Shown piece by piece: positions 1 through 6,235 of a DNA stretch of 9,473 nucleotides. The position numbers and the translations under genes were made by a program. The number at the start of each line of letters is the position of its first letter. Position 1 is the first letter of the stretch. This DNA comes from Phycisphaerae bacterium (lineage in GTDB: Bacteria; Planctomycetota; Phycisphaerae; Phycisphaerales; SM1A02): assembly GCA_002862325.1 (NCBI GenBank), contig PKCT01000193.1, positions 1 to 9,473 on the forward strand, written 5' to 3'. The notes beneath the pieces were generated by a model that saw only the letters and a list, made by a program, of their open reading frames with translations, was not told the origin of the DNA and searched no databases.

Positions 1-197
1 GCTTTGCGTCAGCCGGTCTCCCCGATCGTCGTGGCGCTCGCGCCGGGGTAGGCGGCGCTGACCTGGATCGTCGGCGGTGCGATGTTGGGGTATCGAGCCC
101 GTGGCAGCGCGGTGTAGGCGACCGCCCCGAGCAGCATGATCACGATCGAGATGACCGAGGCGAAGATCGGCCGATTGATGAAAAAGGCGCTGAACAT
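1..197 (-). CDS. RND (AcrB/MexB-type, HAE1) efflux transporter, N-terminal fragment, frame broken at the window edge
   Basis: This is the inner-membrane proton-driven pump subunit of a tripartite efflux system. The N-terminus MFSAFFINRPIFASVISIVI is the classic RND start: a short amphipathic segment with the FFINRP motif, then transmembrane helix 1 (about residues 10-29). It is followed by the first periplasmic segment, with LPRARYPNIAPPTIQV and YPGASATTIGET. Family members are about 1000-1050 residues and only 62 are readable here. The ATG is 3 bp after the stop of the fusion-protein gene, so the two are one operon. The frame stops with TGA at 9-11. The family consensus after the GET position is V/TxQxIEQ. 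Removing two bases near 12-13 restores ETVTQS, so the gene is probably intact biologically and the break may be a sequence or contig-end error. The family call is secure, but drug specificity cannot be read. Confidence 0.9.
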
Positions 198-200
198 CGA

Positions 201-1448
201 TCAGGCGTCCTCGTCGAGCGGCGGCACGTTGGCGGGATCGAGGCGACGCATCGCGGTCTCGATGTCGACGATCTCCGCGTTGACCTTCGCGCCGGGTCTC
301 GCGCGGAGGATTCCGTCGACGATGACGGTGGTGTCGGGTTCGAGTCCGAGCTTGATCTCCTGGTAGCCGCCGACCGAGACGCCGGTCTCGACCCCCTGGC
401 GGACGACGACGCCATCCTGCCCCACGACGTAGACGTAGCTGCCCGCCATGTCGACGAGAACCGCGGCGGCGGGGAGTGCGAGGGCGTTGCGGGGCGGTTC
501 TCCGATCCTGGCTCGGACGAACATGCCGTCTCGAAGGTAGCCCTCGGGGTTGTCGATGACGCCGCGAACGCTGATGGTGCCGGTGGATCGGTCGATCTGG
601 GTGTCGGCGAAGTCGATGATGCCGTTCTGGACGGCGCCGTCGATCTCGTAGAGCGTGTCGTCGGGCAGCACCACCCGGAAGGGATACTTGTTTCGAGGAT
701 CGGGGTCCTCGCCGTTTTCGACGAGTTGGCGCCGAAACGCGAGGAAGTCCTTCTCGGTGATCTCGAAGTAGATGTTCATCGGATCGGTGGTGGTGACCGT
801 CGCCAGATGCGTCGGTTCGCCGCGTCCGACGAGGTTGCCGACGCTGACGAGATCCTCGCCGATGCGGCCCGCGATGGGGGAGGTGATCGTGGTGTAGGAG
901 AGGTCGATCTCCGCGGAGCGGAGCTTGGCCGCGGCCTGGTCGACGCTCGCGGCGGCGACCTCGACCTTCGCGTCCGCCTCGAGGATCTCGATGTCGCTCG
1001 CGGCGCCCTGGTCGAACGCCGCCTGGTACTTCGCGGAGAGCTCCTTGTTGAGCTGGAGCTGCGCCTTGGCCGCCCGGAGATCGGCGGTGGCGCCCGCCAC
1101 GGCGGCGTCGTATTCGTTGGGGTCGAGCGTGAAGAGTGTTTCACCTTCCGCGACGATGTCCCCCGGGGCGAAATCGATGCTCTGAAGGAACGCCGCGACC
1201 CGTGCTCGGATCTCGACGGTTTCCATGGCGCGGACGGTGGCGACGATGTCCTGGTACGGCGCGAATTCGCGGGTCGTCACGTCGATCGCGGTCACCTTCG
1301 GCGGCGGCGGCGCCTCGTAGGTGTTGTCCGAGCCACCGCAGCCGGACGCGGCGACGAGCGCGACGACCGCCGCGAGGCTCGCGACCGCCGGGGCGACTCG
1401 CCGTACAGACCAGCCGCGCGGAACCGATTTGGGTTTCGGTGTTTGCAT
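201..1448 (-). CDS. RND efflux membrane fusion protein (AcrA/HlyD family), lipoprotein
   Basis: Periplasmic adaptor that joins the RND pump to an outer-membrane channel. The 415-residue length is normal for the family. The N-terminus has basic residues (K5, K7, R11, R16, R17), a hydrophobic stretch (19-34) and a lipobox A34-S35-G36-C37, so C37 is the likely lipidated cysteine, followed by a flexible DNTYEAPPPP linker. A lipoyl/barrel-sandwich half lies at about 68-115 (RARVAAFLQSIDFAPGD, then VAEGETLFTLDP). An alanine/glutamine-rich alpha-helical hairpin covers about 116-186, and the second sandwich half contains SPIAGRIGEDLVSVGNLV (190-207). The beta-barrel follows (about 216-315, ending RDGMFVRARIG), then a membrane-proximal domain with the ALALPAAAV segment. 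No Shine-Dalgarno sequence precedes the ATG; TAGCAT lies 6 nt upstream, which would suit a leaderless transcript. It is first in the operon with the RND pump. Confidence 0.95.
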   Translation of the reverse strand: MQTPKPKSVPRGWSVRRVAPAVASLAAVVALVAASGCGGSDNTYEAPPPPKVTAIDVTTREFAPYQDIVATVRAMETVEIRARVAAFLQSIDFAPGDIVAEGETLFTLDPNEYDAAVAGATADLRAAKAQLQLNKELSAKYQAAFDQGAASDIEILEADAKVEVAAASVDQAAAKLRSAEIDLSYTTITSPIAGRIGEDLVSVGNLVGRGEPTHLATVTTTDPMNIYFEITEKDFLAFRRQLVENGEDPDPRNKYPFRVVLPDDTLYEIDGAVQNGIIDFADTQIDRSTGTISVRGVIDNPEGYLRDGMFVRARIGEPPRNALALPAAAVLVDMAGSYVYVVGQDGVVVRQGVETGVSVGGYQEIKLGLEPDTTVIVDGILRARPGAKVNAEIVDIETAMRRLDPANVPPLDEDA

Positions 1449-1454
1449 GCGGGG

Positions 1455-1460
1455 ATGCTA
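1455..1460 (-). promoter_or_regulatory. Candidate -10 element for a leaderless efflux operon mRNA
   Basis: On the minus strand TAGCAT (TAnnnT) stands exactly 6 nt before the ATG at 1448, and no purine-rich ribosome-binding site lies between. A -10 at this distance places transcription start at or next to the start codon. No convincing -35 was found, so this is suggestive only. Confidence 0.3.
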
Positions 1461-1646
1461 CCCGAGGAGTGACCCAGGCGGTGCTGACACCGTCGTCGCC
1501 GAGCGGGCGTGACGCGAGGTGGTGCGCCGTTCTCCCGGCGACCCCCGAGGCGACGCGTCGAACGGCCCCCTGCATCCTCGAACCTTCCATGTCGCACCGT
1601 CCCCACATCGCCGACCTCGGTCTCTTGCTGAAGCGTTGGGGGCAGT

Positions 1647-1711
1647 GCCCGTAGCCGGGCGACCCGTCAGGTTCGGGGGGCGGGCTTCGGGCACGCCGCG
1701 AGACCCCGAAC
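1647..1711. repeat. Two adjacent hairpins
   Basis: The first hairpin pairs GCCCG (1647-1651) with CGGGC (1656-1660) around a 4-nt loop. The second pairs GTTCGGGG (1671-1678) with CCCCGAAC (1704-1711) over 8 bp. Inside it, GGCG (1679-1682) pairs with CGCC (1694-1697) and a further GC/GC pair closes a TTCGG loop. GC-rich DNA makes short stems likely by chance. The 8-bp stem with a nested second stem is the more notable part. Confidence 0.4.
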
Positions 1712-1722
1712 GGAGAGTCAAT

Positions 1723-1756
1723 GGGCCCCAGGAACGGTCGACCGTCCCTGGGGCCC
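1723..1756. repeat. 34-bp near-perfect palindrome
   Basis: Sixteen of 17 symmetric positions are complementary; the only mismatch is A1733/C1746. The outer arms are GGGCCCCAGG (1723-1732) and CCTGGGGCCC (1747-1756), and the centre is ACGGTCGACCGT (1734-1745). No T-tract follows on either strand, so it is not a textbook Rho-independent terminator, and it lies upstream of both flanking genes. It could be an operator for a dimeric regulator, the 3' hairpin of an unannotated small RNA, or an attenuator-like structure. Confidence 0.6.
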
Positions 1757-1886
1757 TGTCCGGGTGATGATGTTGGTACGACCGAGAGCGTGTCGGTGGC
1801 GTTTGTGTCAACGTGGTTCGGTGGGGGCGATTGGTCCCTGGGTTGAGCCAGATTCTGGCCGGTGGCGACGGATGGCAGGGGCGACC

Positions 1887-1914
1887 TTGAATCGGACGAG
1901 GGGTCAGATACGAT
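1887..1914 (+). promoter_or_regulatory. Sigma70-like promoter for the beta-helix protein gene
   Basis: TTGAAT at 1887-1892 (4 of 6 to the -35 consensus) and TACGAT at 1909-1914 (4 of 6 to the -10 consensus) are separated by 16 bp. Transcription would start near 1920 and give a leader of about 40 nt before the ATG at 1962. This supports the 1962 start over the in-frame ATGs at 1764-1770, which lie upstream of the promoter. Confidence 0.45.
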
Positions 1915-1949
1915 GGAACCCCCGGGGTGTCAGCGTCGTTCCCCGTCTC

Positions 1950-1953
1950 GGAG
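1950..1953 (+). promoter_or_regulatory. Ribosome binding site that decides the start of the beta-helix gene
   Basis: GGAG ends 8 nt before the ATG at 1962. That ATG is also the one directly preceding a Sec signal peptide, so site and protein agree on this start. Confidence 0.6.
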
Positions 1954-1961
1954 TTCCGTCG

Positions 1962-3476
1962 ATGTCATCCATCGCTCCCGCTCGCCGCGTTCTTTCCGTC
2001 GCCTCGGCGTTCCTGTTAGGTTCGTACCTCACTGGCCGAACGAACGCCGACACGCTCGAGGTGCCCGGCGAGTACGCGACCATCACCGCGGCAATCTCGG
2101 CCGCCAGCAACGGCGACGTCGTCGAGATCGCGGCGGGAACCTACGTCCAGCGGATCAATTCGGCCGGGAAGGCCATCCGCATCCGCGGGGCCGTCGATGG
2201 TGCGGGCGATCCGATCACGATTCTCGACGGCTCGGCCGATGGTTCGGTCTTCAGAGCCGACAGCGGCGAGGGGTACGACACGGTCGTCGAGAATCTCGTG
2301 TTCACCAACGGCCAGGCCCAGTACGGCGGTGGGGCGTACGTCGACTTCGGCAGCCGGGTCCTCTTCGAGAACTGCCACTTCATCGGCAACGAGGCCGCAT
2401 GGGGTGGCGGATTCGCCGGCTGGGGCAGTCACCTTCTTGGGTGCCGCATCGAGGGGAACACCGTCTCGATCAACTTCTCGTTCAACGCTTCGGGCGTGCT
2501 CCGACGTGACGGTACCAGCGGCGGGACCCTCCGAGTGGAGGACTGCGTGATCACCGGTAACGGGACCCCCGGACAGAACACCTACGCGATCCGCTCCTTC
2601 CTGAGCGGCGGGTTTATGGACGTGATCGGGACGTCGATCTGCGGCAATCTCAACCAGGAGTGCTACTCGTTCCAGTGCCAGGGGAGCGGCAACTACGAGA
2701 ATGAAGACTGTCCTCCGCCGGAGTGTCCGGCATCCGAGGCGCAGCTCTCCGTGAATTCGAGTCTCGCGCTCGACGAGCGCGGGAATCGGTGCGAGTGCTA
2801 CGAACCGGCGGGAGACTTCTTCTGCGGGTCGTACCCGGGTGAGTGGGCGGTCGTCTACGACCTGGCGACGGGTGACACCGCGGGGCGAGAGGTCTCGATC
2901 AACTGCATCCGGTACGGCACGTCGAACAGCGACGGCACCGTCGGAGGCACCCTCCACTTCCGGGCCGATCCCGATGGTGGTGAACCCCAGGGCGAGGAGC
3001 TCGTGGATCTCGCCTCGATCTCGGTCGACATTCCGGGTGGGACGAGCGTCATGAATCTTCTTCCGATCGAACCACCGCTGGTCGTGCCCGCCAACACCCG
3101 ACTGGTCGTGAGTCTCGAGGCGGAGTGGGCGTTCAACGGCTACCTCTCGATCCGAGGCAATGCGTCCTCAAGCGCCAGCGAGACCTACTACCGAGACGAG
3201 CAGACCTTCTGCAGCTTCGGCTTCAATCCGCTCTCCGACCTCGGCTATCCCGACGTGAACTGGGTCACCGAGCTCGGTGTCGACCTCGGTGCGACGCCGC
3301 CCTGTCCGGCGGACTTCGATGGAAACGGCATCGTGGACGGTGGCGACCTGCCGATCGTCCTGGGGAGCTGGGGATCGTGCGGCAAGGGTGACTGTCAGGC
3401 GGATCTCAACGGTGACCGGATCGTCGACGGTGCCGATCTCAGCCAGCTTCTTGGAGCCTGGGGCAGCTGTCTCTGA
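1962..3476 (+). CDS. Secreted right-handed beta-helix protein with two C-terminal dockerin-like repeats
   Basis: A 504-residue exported protein. The signal peptide is residues 1-29 (RR at 8-9, hydrophobic core about 10-24, T-N-A before D30). Residues about 35-250 have the short beta/turn repeats, glycines and asparagines of a pectate-lyase-like parallel beta-helix: YATITAAISAA, GDVVEIAAGTY, a YGGGAYVD turn, FENCHFIGNEA and EDCVITGNG. Many such proteins bind or cleave polysaccharide, but no catalytic residues can be assigned. Residues about 250-440 are cysteine-rich and then probably a beta-sandwich of unknown role. Residues 448-504 hold two Ca-binding dockerin-like loops (D451, D453, N455, D459, D462, and the same pattern from D481), each ending in LGxWGSC. 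It is convergent with the kinase gene. No PEP-CTERM anchor is present. It is probably a cell-surface or extracellular carbohydrate-related protein. Confidence 0.88.
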   Translation: MSSIAPARRVLSVASAFLLGSYLTGRTNADTLEVPGEYATITAAISAASNGDVVEIAAGTYVQRINSAGKAIRIRGAVDGAGDPITILDGSADGSVFRADSGEGYDTVVENLVFTNGQAQYGGGAYVDFGSRVLFENCHFIGNEAAWGGGFAGWGSHLLGCRIEGNTVSINFSFNASGVLRRDGTSGGTLRVEDCVITGNGTPGQNTYAIRSFLSGGFMDVIGTSICGNLNQECYSFQCQGSGNYENEDCPPPECPASEAQLSVNSSLALDERGNRCECYEPAGDFFCGSYPGEWAVVYDLATGDTAGREVSINCIRYGTSNSDGTVGGTLHFRADPDGGEPQGEELVDLASISVDIPGGTSVMNLLPIEPPLVVPANTRLVVSLEAEWAFNGYLSIRGNASSSASETYYRDEQTFCSFGFNPLSDLGYPDVNWVTELGVDLGATPPCPADFDGNGIVDGGDLPIVLGSWGSCGKGDCQADLNGDRIVDGADLSQLLGAWGSCL

Positions 3477-3495
3477 GGCGTCGCCTCAGCCCAGG
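3457..3495. terminator. Palindromic hairpin shared by two convergent gene ends
   Basis: CTGAGGCG (3473-3480) and CGCCTCAG (3482-3489) are exact reverse complements around T3481. An outer stem CCTGGG (3457-3462) with CCCAGG (3490-3495) can form across a 10-nt one-sided bulge. The TGA stops of both genes lie at mirrored positions inside the palindrome. There is no U-tract, so it may act as a bidirectional transcript end or 3' stabiliser. Confidence 0.5.
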
Positions 3496-4445
3496 TCGTC
3501 GACCGCTTCGGCGACGACTTCGAGCAGATGCGCGGGCGCGAGCAGTCGCTCGAAGACCGCGTGTTCGTGGTCGGTGTGCTCGGCGGCGGCTCGGCCGGCG
3601 AGGCCGCTGACGAGGCCCGCATAGGCCAGGACCACGGCATCCGAGAGGTGGTGCCGGCCGGGACATGGCCCGTGCAGTCGACCGGCGCTCCGCTCGAGAT
3701 CCGCGAGGCGACGTCCAGGCCTCGCCTCGATCTCGAATCGCACCAGGTCGTCGATCGGATCCCCGAGGGATGCGGTCTGCCAGTCGAGCAGGCGTATACC
3801 GGTCTCGGTGATGAAGAGATTGTCCGGATGCAGGTCGCCATGGACGAGCCGAGGTCGTCGTAGGCGTGGCGCCTCGATTCGGCGCCTGACCGCCGCCTCG
3901 AGCCGCGGTCCGACGACCGAGAGGAGAGGGCGGTGTGGAGCGGCGATACCTGGGTGATGGTGTTGGAAGGCTTCCGCGCGACGGTCGAAGCGAGCCCGTC
4001 GCCGACGCAAGGCTCGTTCGACATCGAGGCCGCGGCCCCAGACTGGAAGGGTGATGCCGGTCGCGGACACCTCCGGTTCCTCCAGTGCCCAGACCGCCTC
4101 GATGCCGTCGAGTGCTCGTTCGACATCCGCCGCGTCGAGGTGGTGTCGGCTCGAGGGATGTCGCCCGACGAGTTCCTCGAGCACGAGGATGGTCGTGTGA
4201 TTCTCAATCAGGGACGTCACGAGCGACGGGACGACTGCAGCGAGCGGATGGGAGAGTCTGGTGAGGACTTCCAGTTCACGAACCGCCTGGGGGTGCGTCG
4301 TGGAGTCGTCGACGATCTTGACGATGTGATTCGTCCCACCGATCTCCACGCGATAGAGACGGCCGGTGGTGGACCGTGCGTCATGGAGCGGGCGCAGCGG
4401 TCCTCTGCGCGCGAGCCCCGAGGCGAGAAGCGTCTTCTCGAGCAA
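3486..4445 (-). CDS. APH/choline-kinase-family phosphotransferase, substrate unknown
   Basis: A soluble kinase-like enzyme of 319 residues, normal for the family. The diagnostic motif is the catalytic loop LVHGDLHPDNLF (200-211), with D204 as catalytic base and N209 as metal ligand. It is followed by LLDWQTASLGDP (219-230), where D221 is the Mg-binding residue (DFG equivalent), and then a helical acidic segment IDDLVRFEIE. K43 in IVKIV is the likely ATP-binding lysine of the N-lobe, with E57 or E59 in the next helix. Such enzymes phosphorylate aminoglycosides, choline, sugars, amino acids or other small alcohols, and sequence alone does not say which; a resistance role should not be assumed. 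The start is TTG at 4445, the first usual start codon after the in-frame stop at 4515-4517. No clear ribosome-binding site precedes it. It is transcribed alone and divergently from the 4636 gene. Confidence 0.85.
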   Translation of the reverse strand: MLEKTLLASGLARRGPLRPLHDARSTTGRLYRVEIGGTNHIVKIVDDSTTHPQAVRELEVLTRLSHPLAAVVPSLVTSLIENHTTILVLEELVGRHPSSRHHLDAADVERALDGIEAVWALEEPEVSATGITLPVWGRGLDVERALRRRRARFDRRAEAFQHHHPGIAAPHRPLLSVVGPRLEAAVRRRIEAPRLRRPRLVHGDLHPDNLFITETGIRLLDWQTASLGDPIDDLVRFEIEARPGRRLADLERSAGRLHGPCPGRHHLSDAVVLAYAGLVSGLAGRAAAEHTDHEHAVFERLLAPAHLLEVVAEAVDDLG

Positions 4446-4540
4446 TCGTTCGTCGTGGCGTGCGTCGATGGGATTGGGTGCTCGTCTGGTGGCCGGAGAT
4501 ATGATGCGAAACGTTCAGTCGACGACGCACCATATGCACC

Positions 4541-4582
4541 TTTTCTGGCAAACGGCTGCACGGACAAATCAATGCCAGAAAA
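4541..4582. promoter_or_regulatory. Inverted repeat in the divergent control region (candidate operator)
   Basis: TTTTCTGGCA (4541-4550) and TGCCAGAAAA (4573-4582) are perfect 10-bp inverted copies 22 bp apart. They lie between the divergent starts at 4445 (minus) and 4636 (plus), in a stretch visibly richer in A/T than its surroundings. The arm-to-arm centre distance is 32 bp, three helical turns, so two bound dimers or one protein could sit on the same face. A terminator is unlikely because U residues do not follow the stem on either strand. A second repeat, AATCGTTCG, occurs directly at 4444-4452 and 4609-4617. Confidence 0.45.
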
Positions 4583-4620
4583 AGCGATATGAGAAATCGG
4601 CAATCGAGAATCGTTCGACT

Positions 4621-4629
4621 TGGTAATCT
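4621..4629 (+). promoter_or_regulatory. Extended -10 element placing transcription start at the ATG
   Basis: TGGTAATCT fits the TGnTAnnnT extended -10 pattern. The last T is followed by 6 nt and then the ATG at 4636, so the mRNA would be leaderless or nearly so. No Shine-Dalgarno sequence is present in the 15 nt before the start. No -35 match was found, which extended -10 promoters do not always need. Confidence 0.35.
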
Positions 4630-4635
4630 TCGCGG

Positions 4636-5862
4636 ATGCCGACAGAATCGCGTTTCACGGTCGACGGTACCTTTCCCGATGCTGCAGCGGATTCGCTGCG
4701 TGGACTGATCTCCTCGCTCGCGGGTTTGATCGATGTCATCCCGGATCTCGAACGCAAACGACCAAGCGATGTTTCGAGAGCGCTGCAGGTCGACATGAAA
4801 CTTGCATGGAAGGTCTCGCACCTTGCGGGTTCTTCATCGCCCGTCGCCGCGGTTCGACACCTTCCGGGTCAAGGGGGCATGCAGATCTTCCTCGATGCCG
4901 CCCGAGCCAAGGGATGTCCCGCGGACCATGTCGATCAGGCGCAACACGCCTTCGACGTTCTCTGGGACTTCATCAAGAAGACCGCGGGGAGCAGACAGAA
5001 CTTCGAGGCGATGATGGTCGGTGTCCAGGGGTCGCGTGATCGGACGCTCGAACGTGAGCATCGGCGCCGCATGTACGAGGGCGCCAGTTCCGTGTGGGGC
5101 GTCCAGTGCGAGACGCTCTACCGGATGGATCTTCTTTATCCGAGCGATACGGCGGGCCTGATGGATTACGTGACGATCCGAGCCCTCGGAGATGCGCGGC
5201 GGCTTCGAAGCGGCGTCTCCATCCCCTTTGCTCGGCCGCGCAACGTCGACAAGTCGGGTACCCCCCAGCCCGTGAGCGAAGCCCAGGCGGTGGAGCCGGC
5301 GTCGTCGACGACCGATCTTCCCGTCATTGGCGCTCTGTGCAAGGGCACGCCTCCCAAGTTTCCCCTGCGGAAGTATGCGACCGGGGTGTCCCGATTCGAG
5401 ACCACGGCGTCGAAGCATCCGGATCCCAAGCCGTTCACGGTCGTGACCGGAGAGGTGCTGCGAGCGGTGCAGCCGACGAAGATGTCCGAGGACTGCCAGG
5501 GCATCTTCCAGCTCATGCGGGTGAGGATGCCCGCCGTCCGCCTGACCTTCGACGTCCTGGTCCATCACGCGTTGGTGGATGAGGACGTCTTCCCGGACGT
5601 CGCGCTCCTCAGCGATCTGAATCCACTTCCCAAGGGGGTCGTGGACGTCTATCGCGAGAGCCTGCCGCTGACGCCGAAGATCACGGAGCTGAAGCCCGCG
5701 GATCTGAACGATGCGTACGCGATCGGCGCCCTTGCAGGCTATCGGGACGCCGCGTTCGTCCACGCGTCGGGGACGGTCGACAACTACCGATGTTTTCGAC
5801 TCGAGATGTCCTACCCGCCCGTCTCGACGACCGTCATGTTCGAGTGTCAGATCCCGGGCTGA
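4636..5862 (+). CDS. Protein of unknown function with an N-terminal HTH-like segment
   Basis: I do not recognise the family. The 408-residue protein has no signal peptide and no clear transmembrane segment, so it is probably cytoplasmic. Residues 20-38 form an amphipathic helix. Residues 43-63 (PSDVSRALQVDMKLAWKVSHL) have the spacing of a helix-turn-helix, followed by the distinctive AVRHLPGQGGMQIF (72-85). A helical region rich in charged residues (ERE-HRRRMYEGAS, about 139-151) and a WGVQ motif (154-157) come next. Residues about 200-228 are a polar Ser/Pro/Thr linker, and the remainder (229-408) looks like a separate mixed alpha/beta domain. A DNA-binding N-terminus joined to a sensor or effector domain is a reasonable guess only. 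A decayed paralogue of its N-terminal part lies downstream at 6236-6504. The start at 4636 is the first ATG after the control region. Confidence 0.75.
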   Translation: MPTESRFTVDGTFPDAAADSLRGLISSLAGLIDVIPDLERKRPSDVSRALQVDMKLAWKVSHLAGSSSPVAAVRHLPGQGGMQIFLDAARAKGCPADHVDQAQHAFDVLWDFIKKTAGSRQNFEAMMVGVQGSRDRTLEREHRRRMYEGASSVWGVQCETLYRMDLLYPSDTAGLMDYVTIRALGDARRLRSGVSIPFARPRNVDKSGTPQPVSEAQAVEPASSTTDLPVIGALCKGTPPKFPLRKYATGVSRFETTASKHPDPKPFTVVTGEVLRAVQPTKMSEDCQGIFQLMRVRMPAVRLTFDVLVHHALVDEDVFPDVALLSDLNPLPKGVVDVYRESLPLTPKITELKPADLNDAYAIGALAGYRDAAFVHASGTVDNYRCFRLEMSYPPVSTTVMFECQIPG

Positions 5863-6134
5863 TCGTCTCGTTGGCAGTCGGAGCGCAACGATGCGGGTGC
5901 CAGGCCTGTGATCATCATCCCCAGGCCTTTGCTGACCCGGGGGAGGCGCATCCACGCCGTGATCCTGGCTCCGACATGGACTCCATCCACGAGGCCGTTG
6001 CCGGCGTTCCACTCGAGGATCCCGACGTCCGACGCCATGATGTGGCTCCAGAGAGAAATCGTGATCAAGCGTGTCGCGACGGGAGGCAAGTGCCTCATAA
6101 ACCGGATCCCTCGGTCTGGATCGAACCTGATCAT
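5847..6134 (-). CDS. Doubtful small ORF, unknown
   Basis: A 95-codon minus-strand frame that overlaps the last 16 bp of the convergent 4636 gene. Its third codon positions are about 80 per cent G/C while positions 1 and 2 are near 50 per cent in the part I counted, as expected for coding DNA of this genome. No family is recognised. The ATG at 6134 has no ribosome-binding site. The internal ATG at residue 13 has GAGG about 10 nt upstream and would give an 83-residue protein. There is no signal peptide or metal-binding motif. It could equally be a gene remnant, since the neighbouring DNA is decayed. Confidence 0.25.
   Translation of the reverse strand: MIRFDPDRGIRFMRHLPPVATRLITISLWSHIMASDVGILEWNAGNGLVDGVHVGARITAWMRLPRVSKGLGMMITGLAPASLRSDCQRDDQPGI
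5902..5930 (+). terminator. Weak terminator-like hairpin after the 4636 gene
   Basis: AGGCCTG (5902-5908) pairs with CAGGCCT (5922-5928) around a 13-nt loop, and TTT follows when the last stem T is counted. It starts 39 bp after the stop of the upstream gene. The short stem, long loop and minimal U-run make it a weak candidate. Confidence 0.3.
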
Positions 6135-6235
6135 CCGACCGAGGCTCGTTTCTCGAACGAGGGGTCTCGGAACGGATTCAAGATATGGCGTGCTTGAGTC
6201 AGCCGGTGGTTTTCGACGGAGAGGAGACGTCCTTC

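Larger units (their letters stand above)
1449..1886. other. Divergent intergenic region without a recognised gene
   Basis: The gene-free stretch between the minus-strand efflux operon and the promoter of the plus-strand beta-helix gene. The reading frames across it give arginine-rich, low-complexity translations with no recognisable family, and the frame running into the beta-helix gene from 1764 lacks a signal peptide at its start. It contains three successive hairpin-forming segments (1647-1660, 1671-1711 and 1723-1756). I saw no tRNA T-loop, SRP RNA, RNase P, tmRNA or named riboswitch consensus. A small RNA or structured leader is possible but unproven. Confidence 0.5.

Noticed and set aside
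726..1472. 248-codon plus-strand frame opposite the membrane fusion protein
   Set aside because: Highly repetitive Arg/Asp/Gly composition; the antisense of a fully recognisable fusion protein.
1740..1800. Possible fluoride-type or other riboswitch (GGTGATGATG stretch after the palindrome)
   Set aside because: Only a short similarity to part of the consensus. The conserved pseudoknot partners and the expected downstream gene type are absent.
1764..1961. N-terminal extension of the beta-helix protein from the first in-frame ATG (66 extra residues)
   Set aside because: The extension is arginine- and tryptophan-rich with no domain, lies upstream of the likely promoter, and would bury the signal peptide. 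The ATG at 1962 has GGAG at good spacing and directly precedes the signal peptide.
3486..4445. Calling the phosphotransferase an aminoglycoside resistance gene
   Set aside because: The APH fold motifs are shared by kinases for many metabolites, and nothing in the sequence or neighbours indicates an antibiotic substrate.
4541..4582. Inverted repeat read as a Rho-independent terminator
   Set aside because: The stem is not followed by a U-tract in either direction, and it lies upstream of both neighbouring genes, so an operator is more likely.
4834..6012. 392-codon minus-strand frame opposite the 4636-5862 gene
   Set aside because: Low-complexity, charged translation typical of the antisense of a high-GC gene. 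The plus-strand protein has a decayed paralogue with conserved residues, which shows selection on the plus frame.
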